NCBI RefSeq assembly: GCF_006716315.1 | Contig: NZ_VFOV01000001.1 | Coordinates: 1,470,501 to 1,534,500 of the forward strand | Source of the DNA: Nocardioides albertanoniae | Lineage (GTDB): Bacteria > Actinomycetota > Actinomycetes > Propionibacteriales > Nocardioidaceae | DNA: 64,000 nucleotides | Reading direction: 5' to 3' | Part shown: piece after piece, positions 46,396 to 55,008 of the stretch | How positions within the stretch are numbered: position 1 is the first letter of the stretch | How the letters are laid out: each line of letters begins with the position of its first letter | Notes under the pieces: generated by a model | The model's database searches: none | What the model was told of the DNA's origin: nothing | Seen by the model: only the letters and a program-made list of their open reading frames with translations | Made by a program: the position numbers and the translations under genes

Positions 46396-47084
46396 TGAGC
46401 GGCTTACCCGTCGCGCTTCGCGCCGCCGTCGAGGCCACCAAGGAGCGCGTCGCGTCGCTCCACGCCGAGCTGCCGCGCTGGGAGCTGGTCGTGTGGACCG
46501 CGGGCAACGTCTCCGAGCGGGTGCCCAACCCCGACGGTGACGACCTGCTGGTCATCAAGCCCTCCGGGGTCGCCTACGACGACATCACCGCCGAGGCGAT
46601 GGTCGTGTGCGACCTGGCCGGCAACCTCGTCGAAGGTGAGCGGTCGCCTTCATCGGACACGGCCGCCCATGCGTACGTCTATGCCCAGATGCCCGAGGTC
46701 GGGGGAGTGGTCCACACCCACTCCACCTACGCCACCGCCTGGGCCGCCCGCGGGGAGGAGATCCCCTGCGTGCTCACGATGATGGCCGACGAGTTCGGCG
46801 GCCCGATCCCGGTAGGCCCGTTCGCGATCATCGGCGACGACTCGATCGGACGCGGCATCGTCGAGACGCTGCGGGGGTCGCGGAGCCCGGCGGTGCTGAT
46901 GCAGAACCATGGTCCGTTCACGATCGGCCAGGACGGTCGAGCGGCCGTCAAGGCCGCAGTGATGTGCGAGGAGGTGGCTCGCACCGTGCACATCGCCCGC
47001 CAGCTCGGGCAGCCGCTGCCGATCGAGCAGAGCGCCGTCGACTCGCTCCACGACCGCTATCGATTCGTCTACGGCCAGCACTGA
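46395..47084 (+). CDS. araD: L-ribulose-5-phosphate 4-epimerase
   Basis: This 229-residue class II aldolase/epimerase converts L-ribulose 5-phosphate to D-xylulose 5-phosphate. Motifs are TAGNVSERVPNPDGDDLLVIKPSGVAYDDITAEAMVVCDL, the zinc ligands in VVHTHSTYATAWAARG, and LMQNHGPFTIGQDGRAAVKAAVMCEEVARTVHIARQLG. The ATG at 46395 follows an AGGAGG ribosome site and overlaps araB. Confidence 0.95.
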   Translation: MSGLPVALRAAVEATKERVASLHAELPRWELVVWTAGNVSERVPNPDGDDLLVIKPSGVAYDDITAEAMVVCDLAGNLVEGERSPSSDTAAHAYVYAQMPEVGGVVHTHSTYATAWAARGEEIPCVLTMMADEFGGPIPVGPFAIIGDDSIGRGIVETLRGSRSPAVLMQNHGPFTIGQDGRAAVKAAVMCEEVARTVHIARQLGQPLPIEQSAVDSLHDRYRFVYGQH

Positions 47085-47126
47085 GCTGTCTGCACCGACC
47101 TGTCCGCACCGAGAGGGAACCCCCAC

Positions 47127-48653
47127 ATGAGCATGCCCACAGCACCGAAACCCTATGGCGACCGCGAGGTCTGGTTCTTCACCGGCAGCCAGGACCTCTA
47201 CGGCGAGGAGACCCTGCGCCAGGTTGCCGACCAGTCCCAGGAGGTGGCCCGGGCGCTCGGCGCATCGGGTGACGTCCCCGCGAACGTCGTGTGGAAGCCC
47301 GTCCTGAAGGACGCAGCGTCCATCCGCCGGGCGATGCTGGAGGCCAACGCCGACGACAACGTCCTCGGTGTCATCACCTGGATGCACACCTTCAGCCCGG
47401 CCAAGATGTGGATCGCCGGCCTGGACACGCTGAGGAAGCCGCTGCTGCACCTGCACACCCAGGCCGACGTCGAGCTCCCCTGGTCGGAGATCGACATGGA
47501 CTTCATGAACCTCAACCAGGCCGCCCACGGTGACCGTGAGTACGCCTACATCGCCACCCGCCTCGGCGTCGCCCGCACGACCGTCGTCGGCCACGTCTCC
47601 AACCCGGCCGTCACCCGCCGCGTCGGCACCTGGGTCCGGGGCGCCGCCGGCTGGGCCGCCACCCACGGGCTCAACTTGGTGCGCTTCGGCGACAACATGC
47701 GCAACGTCGCGGTCACCGAGGGCGACAAGACCGAGGCCGAGCTGCGCTTCGGCGTCTCGGTCAACACCTGGGGCGTCAACGACCTGGTCTCCGCCGTCGA
47801 GGCTGTCGACGAGGCAGCCGTGGACGCGCTCGTCGCCGAGTACGAGGACCTCTACGACGTCGTCCCCGAGCTCCGCCGGGGCGGCGAGCGTCACGACTCG
47901 CTGCGCTATGCCGCCCGCCAGGAGATCGCCATGGAGGCGTTCCTGGTGGAGCGCGACGCCAAGGCGTTCACCACCAACTTCGAGGATCTCGGCGGCCTGC
48001 GCCAGCTGCCCGGCATCGCCGTGCAGCGGCTGATGGGCAAGGGCTACGGCTTCGGCGCCGAGGGCGACTGGAAGACCGCCGTCCTCGTACGTGCCGCCAA
48101 GGTGATGGGGGAGGGCCTGCCCGGCGGCGCCTCCCTGATGGAGGACTACACCTACGACCTCACCCCCGGCGCCGAGGTGATCCTCGGCGCGCACATGCTC
48201 GAGATCTGCCCGTCGCTGACCACCTCTCGTCCGAAGGTGGAGATCCACCCGCTCGGGATCGGCGACCGCGAGGACCCGGTGCGGATGGTCTTCGACGCCG
48301 ACGCCACCGAGGGCGCCGTCGTCGTCTCCCTGGCCGACATGCGTGACCGGTTCCGGCTGACCGCCAACGTCGTCGACGTCGTACGTCCGACCCAGGCGCT
48401 GCCCAACCTCCCGGTCGCACGCGCCGTCTGGGCCCCGCGTCCGGACTTCACCACGTCGGCCGAGGCCTGGCTGACCGCCGGCGGCGCCCACCACACGGTG
48501 ATGTCAACCGCCGCCGGGATCGAGGCCTTCGAGGTCTTCGCAGACATCGCCCGCACCGAGCTGCTGGTCATCGACGAGTCCACGACCCGGCGTGGGTTCG
48601 CCGACCAGGTGCGCTGGAACCAGGTGTTCTACCGGGTCGCCCAGGGTCTGTAG
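47127..48653 (+). CDS. araA: L-arabinose isomerase
   Basis: This 508-residue AraA isomerises L-arabinose to L-ribulose. The N-terminus [28 protein letters not shown] and [28 protein letters not shown] are diagnostic. Metal and catalytic residues are in [22 protein letters not shown] and [28 protein letters not shown]. It closes the araB-araD-araA operon. An arabinose importer is not in this operon; the ABC system at 35.5-39.3 kb is a candidate. Confidence 0.97.
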   Translation: MSMPTAPKPYGDREVWFFTGSQDLYGEETLRQVADQSQEVARALGASGDVPANVVWKPVLKDAASIRRAMLEANADDNVLGVITWMHTFSPAKMWIAGLDTLRKPLLHLHTQADVELPWSEIDMDFMNLNQAAHGDREYAYIATRLGVARTTVVGHVSNPAVTRRVGTWVRGAAGWAATHGLNLVRFGDNMRNVAVTEGDKTEAELRFGVSVNTWGVNDLVSAVEAVDEAAVDALVAEYEDLYDVVPELRRGGERHDSLRYAARQEIAMEAFLVERDAKAFTTNFEDLGGLRQLPGIAVQRLMGKGYGFGAEGDWKTAVLVRAAKVMGEGLPGGASLMEDYTYDLTPGAEVILGAHMLEICPSLTTSRPKVEIHPLGIGDREDPVRMVFDADATEGAVVVSLADMRDRFRLTANVVDVVRPTQALPNLPVARAVWAPRPDFTTSAEAWLTAGGAHHTVMSTAAGIEAFEVFADIARTELLVIDESTTRRGFADQVRWNQVFYRVAQGL

Positions 48654-48751
48654 CAGCCGCTTCCGCCCGAGGGCTAGGCTCACGGTCATGAACACCGGGA
48701 CGGCCCTGCGCCACGCACGGATGGGTTACCCCGTCCTCCTCTGAGCGGCGT

Positions 48752-48771
48752 GCGGGCCGCATCCGGCCCGC
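48752..48771 (+). terminator. Hairpin downstream of araA
   Basis: GCGGGCC and GGCCCGC enclose a 6-base loop, about 100 bases after araA and 90 bases before the hydrolase ATG. It probably ends the arabinose operon. The rest of the 208-bp gap shows no gene I can support. Confidence 0.45.
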
Positions 48772-48861
48772 CGTTCCAGACAGGGCCGTACGCTGCCGGG
48801 CGTGGTCCGCCTCCGTCGTGTTGATCGCATGCTCGAGACATCAACCACGACAGGAGAACCC

Positions 48862-49599
48862 ATGCCCACCACGATGTTGCAGATCCCCACCCCCGACGGC
48901 GAGGCTGCCGCCCTGGCCGCCTACCCCGACGACGGCGAACAGCACCCAGGGGTGCTGATGTATGCCGACGCCTTCGGCATCCGGCCCGCGCTGCGCGAGA
49001 TGGCCCGAGAGCTGGCCGGCCACGGCTACTACGTGCTCGTTCCCCACTTCTTCTACCGGCATGGCCCGGTGCCGGTGGTCGAGCTGCCCGAGCACATCGG
49101 AGAAGAGGTGCGGCCCGGGCTCATCGCCCAGCTGATGCCCTTGATCGAGGCGCACACCGTCGAACGTGTGCTGAGCGACGCCGACGCCTATCTCGAGTTC
49201 CTCACTGCCCAGCCAGAGGTCGGCGACGGACCCGTCGCCGTGACCGGCTACTGCATCGGCGGGCTCCTGGCGACGCGCACCGCCGCGGCCCACCCCGGCC
49301 GGGTGGCCGCGCTCGCCGCGTTCCACGCTCCCGTCGGTGCGGCCGGGCCGGACGCCTTCGCCGAGATCACCGCACAGGTGCTTTTCGGGCACGCCGCGAG
49401 CGACCTGAGCAACGATGAGCTCGGCGAGCTCAACCAGGGGCTGGCCGCCGCGAAGGTCGACCACACCTCCGAGATCTATCCCGGCACCGTCCACGGCTTC
49501 ACCATGTCGGATACCGACGCCTTCGACCCTGTGGGACTGCAGCACCACTGGGACCGCCTGCTTCCACTCCTCGAGCGGAACCTGGCCGGCGCCCGCTGA
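48862..49599 (+). CDS. Dienelactone hydrolase family protein
   Basis: This 245-residue alpha/beta hydrolase has the cysteine nucleophile Cys131 in VTGYCIGGLLATRTAAAHPGRVAAL and the catalytic histidine in YPGTVHGFTMSDTDAF. The PGVLMYADAFGIRPALREMARELAGHGYYVLVPHFFYR stretch is typical of the family. I chose the ATG with an AGGAGA site; an upstream frame extension is unlikely. Many such proteins act on unknown esters or lactones, and in this neighbourhood a sugar-acid lactone is possible, but that is speculation. It is convergent with an FAD oxidase gene. Confidence 0.88.
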   Translation: MPTTMLQIPTPDGEAAALAAYPDDGEQHPGVLMYADAFGIRPALREMARELAGHGYYVLVPHFFYRHGPVPVVELPEHIGEEVRPGLIAQLMPLIEAHTVERVLSDADAYLEFLTAQPEVGDGPVAVTGYCIGGLLATRTAAAHPGRVAALAAFHAPVGAAGPDAFAEITAQVLFGHAASDLSNDELGELNQGLAAAKVDHTSEIYPGTVHGFTMSDTDAFDPVGLQHHWDRLLPLLERNLAGAR

Positions 49600-49617
49600 G
49601 CTCCTCGACGGCCGGCC

Positions 49618-51042
49618 TCATGAACGGCTGGCTTCCCGAACGGGGAAGAGCTTGCGAGGATTCATCACCCCGTCGGGATCGATCGCCTGCTTGACGGCCC
49701 GCAGGAGGTCGATCTCGACCCCCGTCTTGTACGCCGCAGCAGCATCCCGCTTGAGCGCACCGATCCCGTGCTCGGCGGAGATGCTGCCGCCGAGCACGGT
49801 GACGGCCTCGTAGATCATCCGGGTCAGCGTGGGAGCCGCCCGCCTCAGCGCCGCGTCGTCACCGACCGGGGCGGAGAGGTTGTAGTGCAGGTTGCCGTCC
49901 CCGACGTGCCCGTACGTCACCAGCCTCAGCCCCGGCAGCGCGGCGAGCAGTGTCGGGCCGACCTCGGCGACGAACCGGGGCAGAGCCCTGATCGGCACGG
50001 TGATGTCGTGCTTGAGGGTCGCGCCCTCGCTCTTCTGGGCCTCCGAGACCCCTTCGCGCAGCGCGCACAGCGACTCGCGCTGGGCGGGGCTGCCGGCGAC
50101 CACGGCATCGAGCAGAAGCCCCTGCGAAGCGGCGGCCTCGAGGGCCGTCTCGAGCCGCTCGTCGACATCGGTGGAGGTGCCGGCGAGCTCGACGAGCCCG
50201 TACCACTCGTGCCGCTGCGAGAACGGGTCACGCAGGGCGGGCAGGTGGGTGAGGACGAGGTCGACGGCTTGGCGGCCGAGCAGCTCCCAGGTGGTCAGCT
50301 GGCCGCCGCCGTGCTTGCGCAGGAGGGGCAGGAGCGTGGTCGCCGCCTCGACCGAATCGAGAGCGACGAGGGCCGTCGCGCGTCGCGGGGTCGCGGGCAG
50401 CAGTCGGAGCACGGCTGCCGTGACCACCCCGAGGGTGCCCTCGGACCCGATGAAGAGCTGCTTGAGGTCGTAGCCGGTGTTGTCCTTGCGCAGCGGCCGC
50501 AGCCCGTCCCAGACGCGGCCGTCGGGGAGCACCACCTTGAGTCCGAGCACGAGCTCGCGCATCATCCCGTAGCGCAGCACCGCGGTGCCGCCGGCGTTGG
50601 TCGCGATCGTGCCGCCGATGGTGCACGAGCCCTCCGAGCCGAGCGAGAGCGGGAAGAGCCGCCCGGCGGCCGCGGCGGCCTCTTGCACGGTGGCCAGCGG
50701 GGTGCCGGCCTCGACGACAAGGGTGTCGGCGACCGGGTCGACCTCCCGCACGCGCCGCATCCGGCCCAGCGAGAGCACGACCTGGCTGCCGTCGGGGTCG
50801 GGCACCCCGCCGCCGACGAGGCCGGTGTTGCCGCCCTGCGGGACGACGCCCACGCCTGCCTCCGCGCAGAGCCGGACGGCCGCGGCCACCTCGGCGGTCG
50901 ACGCCGGGCGCACCACCGCGAGGGCGCTGCCGGTGAAGCTGCCGGTCCAGTCGGTGACGTACGCCGCCATGTCGGTCGGATCGGTCAGCACGGCGCCCTC
51001 GCCGATCGCGGCGCGCAGCTCTGAGAGCAGATCACTGGTCAC
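49618..51042 (-). CDS. FAD-binding oxidoreductase (D-2-hydroxyacid dehydrogenase type)
   Basis: This 474-residue FAD-linked oxidase of the GlcD/D-lactate/D-2-hydroxyglutarate dehydrogenase family shows the FAD-binding PQGGNTGLVGGGVPDPDGSQVVLSL, TIGGTIATNAGGTAVLRYGMMRELVLGLKVVLPDG and FIGSEGTLGVVTAAVLRL. The C-terminal metal-site motifs are YGHVGDGNLHYNL and SISAEHGIGALKRD, ending VMNPRKLFPV. It oxidises a D-2-hydroxyacid and passes electrons to an acceptor. The divergent talarate dehydratase gene suggests a link to sugar-acid use. D-2-hydroxyglutarate is one alternative. Confidence 0.88.
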   Translation of the reverse strand: MTSDLLSELRAAIGEGAVLTDPTDMAAYVTDWTGSFTGSALAVVRPASTAEVAAAVRLCAEAGVGVVPQGGNTGLVGGGVPDPDGSQVVLSLGRMRRVREVDPVADTLVVEAGTPLATVQEAAAAAGRLFPLSLGSEGSCTIGGTIATNAGGTAVLRYGMMRELVLGLKVVLPDGRVWDGLRPLRKDNTGYDLKQLFIGSEGTLGVVTAAVLRLLPATPRRATALVALDSVEAATTLLPLLRKHGGGQLTTWELLGRQAVDLVLTHLPALRDPFSQRHEWYGLVELAGTSTDVDERLETALEAAASQGLLLDAVVAGSPAQRESLCALREGVSEAQKSEGATLKHDITVPIRALPRFVAEVGPTLLAALPGLRLVTYGHVGDGNLHYNLSAPVGDDAALRRAAPTLTRMIYEAVTVLGGSISAEHGIGALKRDAAAAYKTGVEIDLLRAVKQAIDPDGVMNPRKLFPVREASRS

Positions 51043-51134
51043 GCTCTGGACTCCTCGATACTCGTCGGATAGGTTCTCAACTCATCATACAACTGAGCCG
51101 ATTGCCACTTCTTCCCACCGAGGAGCACCCCGCC

Positions 51135-52253
51135 ATGGCCGACCGCATCACCTCGCTGACCCTCTCCCACGTCGTCCTCCCGCTCGAGAACCCGGTCAGT
51201 GACGCCAAGGTGCTCACCGGTCGGCAGAAGCCGCTCACCGAGACCGTGCTGCTCTTCGTCGAGGTGACCACCGAGCAGGGCTTCGAGGGGATGGGCTTCA
51301 GCTACTCCAAGCGCGCCGGTGGCCCGGCGCAGTATGCGCATCTCAAGGAGATCGCCCAGGTCGCCATCGGCCAGGACCCTTCCGACATCGCGAGGATCTA
51401 CGAGTCGTTGATGTGGGCCGGCGCCTCCGTCGGCCGCAGCGGTGTGGCGACTCAGGCGGTGGCCGCTCTCGACGTGGCGCTCTACGACCTCAAGGCTCGC
51501 CGCGCCGGCCTGCCGCTGGCCAAGCTGCTCGGCGCTCACCGCGACTCCTGCCGCGTCTACAACACCTCCGGCGGCTTCCTCCAGGCGAGCGTCGAGGAGA
51601 TCAAGGAGAAGGCGACTGCGTCGCTGGAGTCCGGCATCGGCGGCATCAAGATCAAGGTGGGCCAGCCCGACTGGGCCGAAGATCTGCGCCGGGTCGCCGC
51701 GATCCGTGAGCATCTCGGCGAGGTGCCGCTCATGGTCGACGCCAACCAGCAGTGGGACCGGGCCCGCGCCCGCCGGATGTGCCGCGAGCTCGAGCAGTTC
51801 GACCTGATCTGGATCGAGGAGCCGCTCGACGCCTGGGACGCGGTCGGTCACGCGGATCTGTCGCGCACCTTCGACACCCCGATCGCCACCGGCGAGATGT
51901 TGACCTCGGTGCCGGAGCACATGGCGCTGATCGACGCCGGCTACCGCGGCATCGTGCAGCCCGACGCTCCGCGCATCGGCGGCATCACCCCGTTCCTGAA
52001 GTTCGCCACCCTCGCCACCCACGCCGGTCTCGCGCTCGCGCCGCACTACGCGATGGAGATCCACCTGCACCTCGCCGCGACCTACCCGACCGAGCCGTGG
52101 GTCGAGCACTTCGAGTGGCTCAACCCGCTCTTCGAGGAGCGCATCGACATCCACGACGGTCGGATGTGGGTGCCCGACCGTCCCGGTCTCGGCTTCACCC
52201 TCAGCGACCAGATGCGCAAGCACACCGTGGAGACGGCTAAGTTCACAGCATGA
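51135..52253 (+). CDS. L-talarate/galactarate dehydratase-like enolase superfamily enzyme
   Basis: This 372-residue enzyme of the mandelate racemase subgroup dehydrates aldarates to 5-keto-4-deoxyglucarate. Active-site elements are the catalytic KIKVG lysine motif in GIGGIKIKVGQPDWAEDLRR, metal ligands in PLMVDANQQWDRARARRM, IWIEEPLDAWDAVGH and IATGEMLTSV, and the base histidine in ALAPHYAMEIHLHLAATYPTEPWVEHF. The C-terminal RPGLGFTLSDQ is typical of the talarate/galactarate branch. I chose the ATG with GGAG upstream at 51120s over an ATG 11 codons earlier. A GntR regulator gene overlaps its stop by four bases. Confidence 0.87.
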   Translation: MADRITSLTLSHVVLPLENPVSDAKVLTGRQKPLTETVLLFVEVTTEQGFEGMGFSYSKRAGGPAQYAHLKEIAQVAIGQDPSDIARIYESLMWAGASVGRSGVATQAVAALDVALYDLKARRAGLPLAKLLGAHRDSCRVYNTSGGFLQASVEEIKEKATASLESGIGGIKIKVGQPDWAEDLRRVAAIREHLGEVPLMVDANQQWDRARARRMCRELEQFDLIWIEEPLDAWDAVGHADLSRTFDTPIATGEMLTSVPEHMALIDAGYRGIVQPDAPRIGGITPFLKFATLATHAGLALAPHYAMEIHLHLAATYPTEPWVEHFEWLNPLFEERIDIHDGRMWVPDRPGLGFTLSDQMRKHTVETAKFTA

Positions 52254-52933
52254 CGATCAGTGCCGGGCTCGCCGACCGCGTCGTCTCCGGGATCAAGGAC
52301 CAGATCCTCGCCGGAGACCTCGCGCCCGGGGCGAAGCTGCCCTCGGAGTCCGACCTGGTCGAGGCCTACGCGGTCTCGCGGACGGTCGCGCGGGAGGCAG
52401 TCACACGCCTGCGCGCCGAGGGACTGGTCGAGACGTTCCAGGGGCGCGGCTCGTTCGTGCTCGCGGTGCCGGCCCCGTCGCCGTTCGCGCTGGAGTCCTC
52501 GGCGATCCGTACGCAGCGCGACGTGCTCGACATGGTCGACTTCCGGCTCGGCGTCGAGACGGAGGCGGCAGCGCTGGCTGCGGCTCACATCGACGAGGAC
52601 ATGTCGCGCTCGATCGAGGAGGCTCGCCGCGCCCTGGCGACCGCGCACCCGGACGCCGCGGTCGAAGCCGACTTCGCGTTCCACCGCGCCATCGCCGCCG
52701 CGACCCGAAACCGTTTCTATCTCGACCTGATGGACTCGCTGGGTCCGATGATGATCATGATGCCGCGCACCCGGTTGGGTGGTGCCCACTCCCACAGCGA
52801 CGCCCTGCACATCGATCGGGTGCAGCGCGAGCACGACAACATCGCCGCGGCCGTGCTGGCCGGCGACTCGGAGACCGCGCGGGCGGCGATGCGCGTCCAT
52901 CTCGGCAGCACCCGCAGGCGTCTCCATCCTTGA
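52250..52933 (+). CDS. FadR/GntR-family regulator (FCD domain)
   Basis: The protein has 227 residues. The GntR winged helix is LADRVVSGIKDQILAGDLAPGAKLPSESDLVEAYAVSRTVAREAVTRLRAEGLVETFQGRGSFV. The FCD ligand domain (MVDFRLGVETEAAALAAAHI and ADFAFHRAIAAATRNRFYLDLMDSL, later HDNIAAAVLAGDSETARAAMRVHL) provides Asp/His metal ligands that bind organic acids. It is coupled to the talarate dehydratase gene and likely regulates it, the divergent FAD oxidase gene, or the uronate operon beyond the palindrome. The probable inducer is an aldarate or uronate. Confidence 0.92.
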   Translation: MTISAGLADRVVSGIKDQILAGDLAPGAKLPSESDLVEAYAVSRTVAREAVTRLRAEGLVETFQGRGSFVLAVPAPSPFALESSAIRTQRDVLDMVDFRLGVETEAAALAAAHIDEDMSRSIEEARRALATAHPDAAVEADFAFHRAIAAATRNRFYLDLMDSLGPMMIMMPRTRLGGAHSHSDALHIDRVQREHDNIAAAVLAGDSETARAAMRVHLGSTRRRLHP

Positions 52934-52947
52934 CCGACGCCGACCCC

Positions 52948-52991
52948 TGCTTTCGCGATCTGACTGACCGGTCAGTCAGATCGCGAAAGCA
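52948..52991. terminator. 44-bp perfect palindrome between convergent genes
   Basis: The two 22-bp arms (52948-52969 and 52970-52991) are exact reverse complements with no spacer. CCCC before and CGGGG after extend the stem with one bulge. It lies between the GntR and uronate dehydrogenase stops, so a bidirectional terminator is the simplest reading. The central TGACTGACCGGTCAGTCA could also be a protein site. Confidence 0.75.
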
Positions 52992-53002
52992 CGGGGCAGC
53001 GG

Positions 53003-53854
53003 CTACTTCATGTGCTGTCCCAGCGGGGTGAGGCAGAACTTTCCACCGGCCAGCCGTTCCTCGAGGCCCTGCGGTTCGTCGTCGACCGCGTCGCCGAGCA
53101 GCTCCGCGGCATAGACCTCGGAGTCGTCCTGCGGGTGATAGCCGATCGCCTCGCCGGCCGCCAGCGACCACCAGCTCCGTGTGTTGCGGGAGATGCCCCA
53201 CACGATCCGGAAGCCGGGCTCGCGAGCCTCGCCACCGTCCGCTTCGGACAGGCAGGCCTCGAAGAGTCGGGCGCCGTCGGCGGGCGACATCCAGGTCCAC
53301 AGCGAGCGGCGGTCCCACGGCTTCTCGAAGCAGGAGCCGATCCGCAGGCAGGTGACGTCGATCCCGTAGCGGTCGTGGAACAGGCTGCCGAGCCCCTCCA
53401 TCGCGACCTTGCTGACCCCGTAGTAGGTGTCGGGCCGGGGGAGGCGATCGGCCGGCAGGTCACCGTCGAAGGCGTCGTCCATGCCGTAGAAACCGACCGC
53501 GTGGTTGCTCGAGGCCAGCACGACCCGAGGCACCCCGGCGTCCCGGGCTGCCTCCAGCACCACCCGGGTGCCGTCGATGTTGACGGCGAGGATGTCGGCC
53601 CACGGAGCCTCGACGCTGATCCCGCCGAGGTGGATGATCGCGTCCACGCCGGCACAGGCCTCGCGCATCGCGACCTCGTCGGTCACCGACGCCTCGACGA
53701 TCTCGACGGCCTCGCCCGCGGCGGCCGGCTCGGGGCGTACGACGTCGAGCAGCCGCAGCGTGCGGCCCGCACGGGCCAGGCGCGGGCGCATCAGGCGGCC
53801 GACGCCGCCGTTGGCACCGGTGATGAGGACGGTCTGGGCGTGGGTGTCGGTCAT
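53003..53854 (-). CDS. Uronate dehydrogenase-like NAD-dependent oxidoreductase
   Basis: This 283-residue extended SDR shows the Rossmann motif VLITGANGGVGRLMRPRLARAG, DAIIHLGGISVEAPWADILAVNIDGTRVVLEAA, VLASSNHAVGFY and the catalytic YYGVSKVAMEGLGSLFHDRYGIDVTCLRIGSCFEKPWDRRSLWTWMSPAD, which matches uronate dehydrogenases. These oxidise D-galacturonate or D-glucuronate to the aldarate lactone. I chose the ATG at 53854 (TDTHAQ...); the frame runs further but that part is the TRAP gene antisense shadow. It ends the operon that encodes the TRAP transporter, and its product is the substrate class of the neighbouring dehydratases. Confidence 0.88.
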   Translation of the reverse strand: MTDTHAQTVLITGANGGVGRLMRPRLARAGRTLRLLDVVRPEPAAAGEAVEIVEASVTDEVAMREACAGVDAIIHLGGISVEAPWADILAVNIDGTRVVLEAARDAGVPRVVLASSNHAVGFYGMDDAFDGDLPADRLPRPDTYYGVSKVAMEGLGSLFHDRYGIDVTCLRIGSCFEKPWDRRSLWTWMSPADGARLFEACLSEADGGEAREPGFRIVWGISRNTRSWWSLAAGEAIGYHPQDDSEVYAAELLGDAVDDEPQGLEERLAGGKFCLTPLGQHMK

Positions 53855-53916
53855 GGTTCCTTCCGGTTCGGGGCTGGATCTAGGGCTGAGTCGAGGGCTG
53901 TGTCGAGGGCTGGGCG

Positions 53917-54972
53917 TCAGGCCGTACGAAGCTCTTCGACGACGTCGAGATAGTCGCCGAGCTCGGCTCCGTGCTTCTCGATGACCGACGCGGTCGCCTC
54001 GCGCCACGGGCCGAGGTCGTCGATCTCGGTCACGTTGACTCCTTCGGCACGGAGCTTCTTCAGGTCGGTGGTCACCTGCGCGTCCCACTTCTCCCGCTGG
54101 AACGGCACCGCCTCGTCGGCAGCCTTCTGCAGGATCTCCTGGTCCTCGGTGGGCAGCCCGGCCCAGACGTCCTTGTTGACCACGAGGAGCTCGGCGACCC
54201 GCATGTGCTGGTCGAGCGTGAAGTTCTTCGCGACCTCGAAGTGGGAGGCGGAGTAGTAGGACGGCTCGTTGTTCTCGGCACCGTCGAGCAGTCCGCTCTG
54301 CAGCGAGCTGTAGACCTCGCCGTAGTCCATCGGGGTGGGCGAGCCGCCCAGCGCCTTGATGAAGTCGATCTGCACCTGCGACTCCTGGATGCGGAACTTG
54401 AGGCCCTTGATGTCCGCGGGAGTCTTGACGACCTTCTTGGTGGTGTAGAAGCTGCGGGCGCCGGGGTCGAAGTAGCCGAGCCCCTTGAAGCCGGCGCCGT
54501 CGAGCTCGCCGAGCAGCTTCTTGCCGCTCTCGCTCTCCAGGAAGCGCCACAGGTGGTCGGCGTCGTCGAAGAGGTAGGGCAGGCTGAACAGGCCCATCGA
54601 GGTGACGAACTCGCTCATCGGCGCCGAGCTGATCCGGGTCATCTCGATCGCACCCATCTGCACCTGCTCGATCGCGTCGGACTCCTCGCCGAGCTGGGCG
54701 TTGGCGAAGACCTGGATCTTGATCCGGCCGTCGCTGTACTTCTCGACCAGCTCGGCGAACTTCTTGTCGCCCAGCGTGGTCGGGTAGTCGTCGGGGTGCG
54801 TCTCGGCCAGCCGGAAGGTGGTCTTCCCGCCGCCGGCGCCGGCACCGGCGCCGCAGGCGCTGAGCGCGATCCCGCCGGCGACGGCAGCGGCGCCGAAGGC
54901 GCCGGCCTTGAACAACGTACGGCGGTCGACCGGTCCGTAGAGGGATCTACCGGGTGTGAGGGTGGTGTTCAT
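53917..54972 (-). CDS. TRAP transporter substrate-binding protein DctP
   Basis: The protein has 351 residues. A twin-arginine signal (VDRRTLFKAGAFGAAAVAGGIALSACG) carries a lipobox cysteine near residue 40, so it is probably a Tat-exported lipoprotein. The mature domain has the DctP fold: KTTFRLAETHPDDYPTTLGDKKFAELVEKYSDGRIKIQVFANAQLGEESDAIEQVQMGAIEMTRIS and GAENNEPSYYSASHFEVAKNFTLDQHMRVAELLVVNKDVWAGLP. The conserved substrate-carboxylate arginine is expected near KFRIQESQVQIDFIKALGG. It captures an organic acid, likely a uronate, given the adjacent uronate dehydrogenase. Confidence 0.92.
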   Translation of the reverse strand: MNTTLTPGRSLYGPVDRRTLFKAGAFGAAAVAGGIALSACGAGAGAGGGKTTFRLAETHPDDYPTTLGDKKFAELVEKYSDGRIKIQVFANAQLGEESDAIEQVQMGAIEMTRISSAPMSEFVTSMGLFSLPYLFDDADHLWRFLESESGKKLLGELDGAGFKGLGYFDPGARSFYTTKKVVKTPADIKGLKFRIQESQVQIDFIKALGGSPTPMDYGEVYSSLQSGLLDGAENNEPSYYSASHFEVAKNFTLDQHMRVAELLVVNKDVWAGLPTEDQEILQKAADEAVPFQREKWDAQVTTDLKKLRAEGVNVTEIDDLGPWREATASVIEKHGAELGDYLDVVEELRTA

Positions 54973-55008
54973 CGGGGTTCCTTTCGATGGTGACTACTAC
55001 GTGGCGCG

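Noticed and set aside
48688..48744. 18-codon frame followed by a hairpin, resembling a leader peptide attenuator
   Set aside because: There is no run of regulatory codons and no good ribosome site. The hairpin is better read as the end of the arabinose operon.
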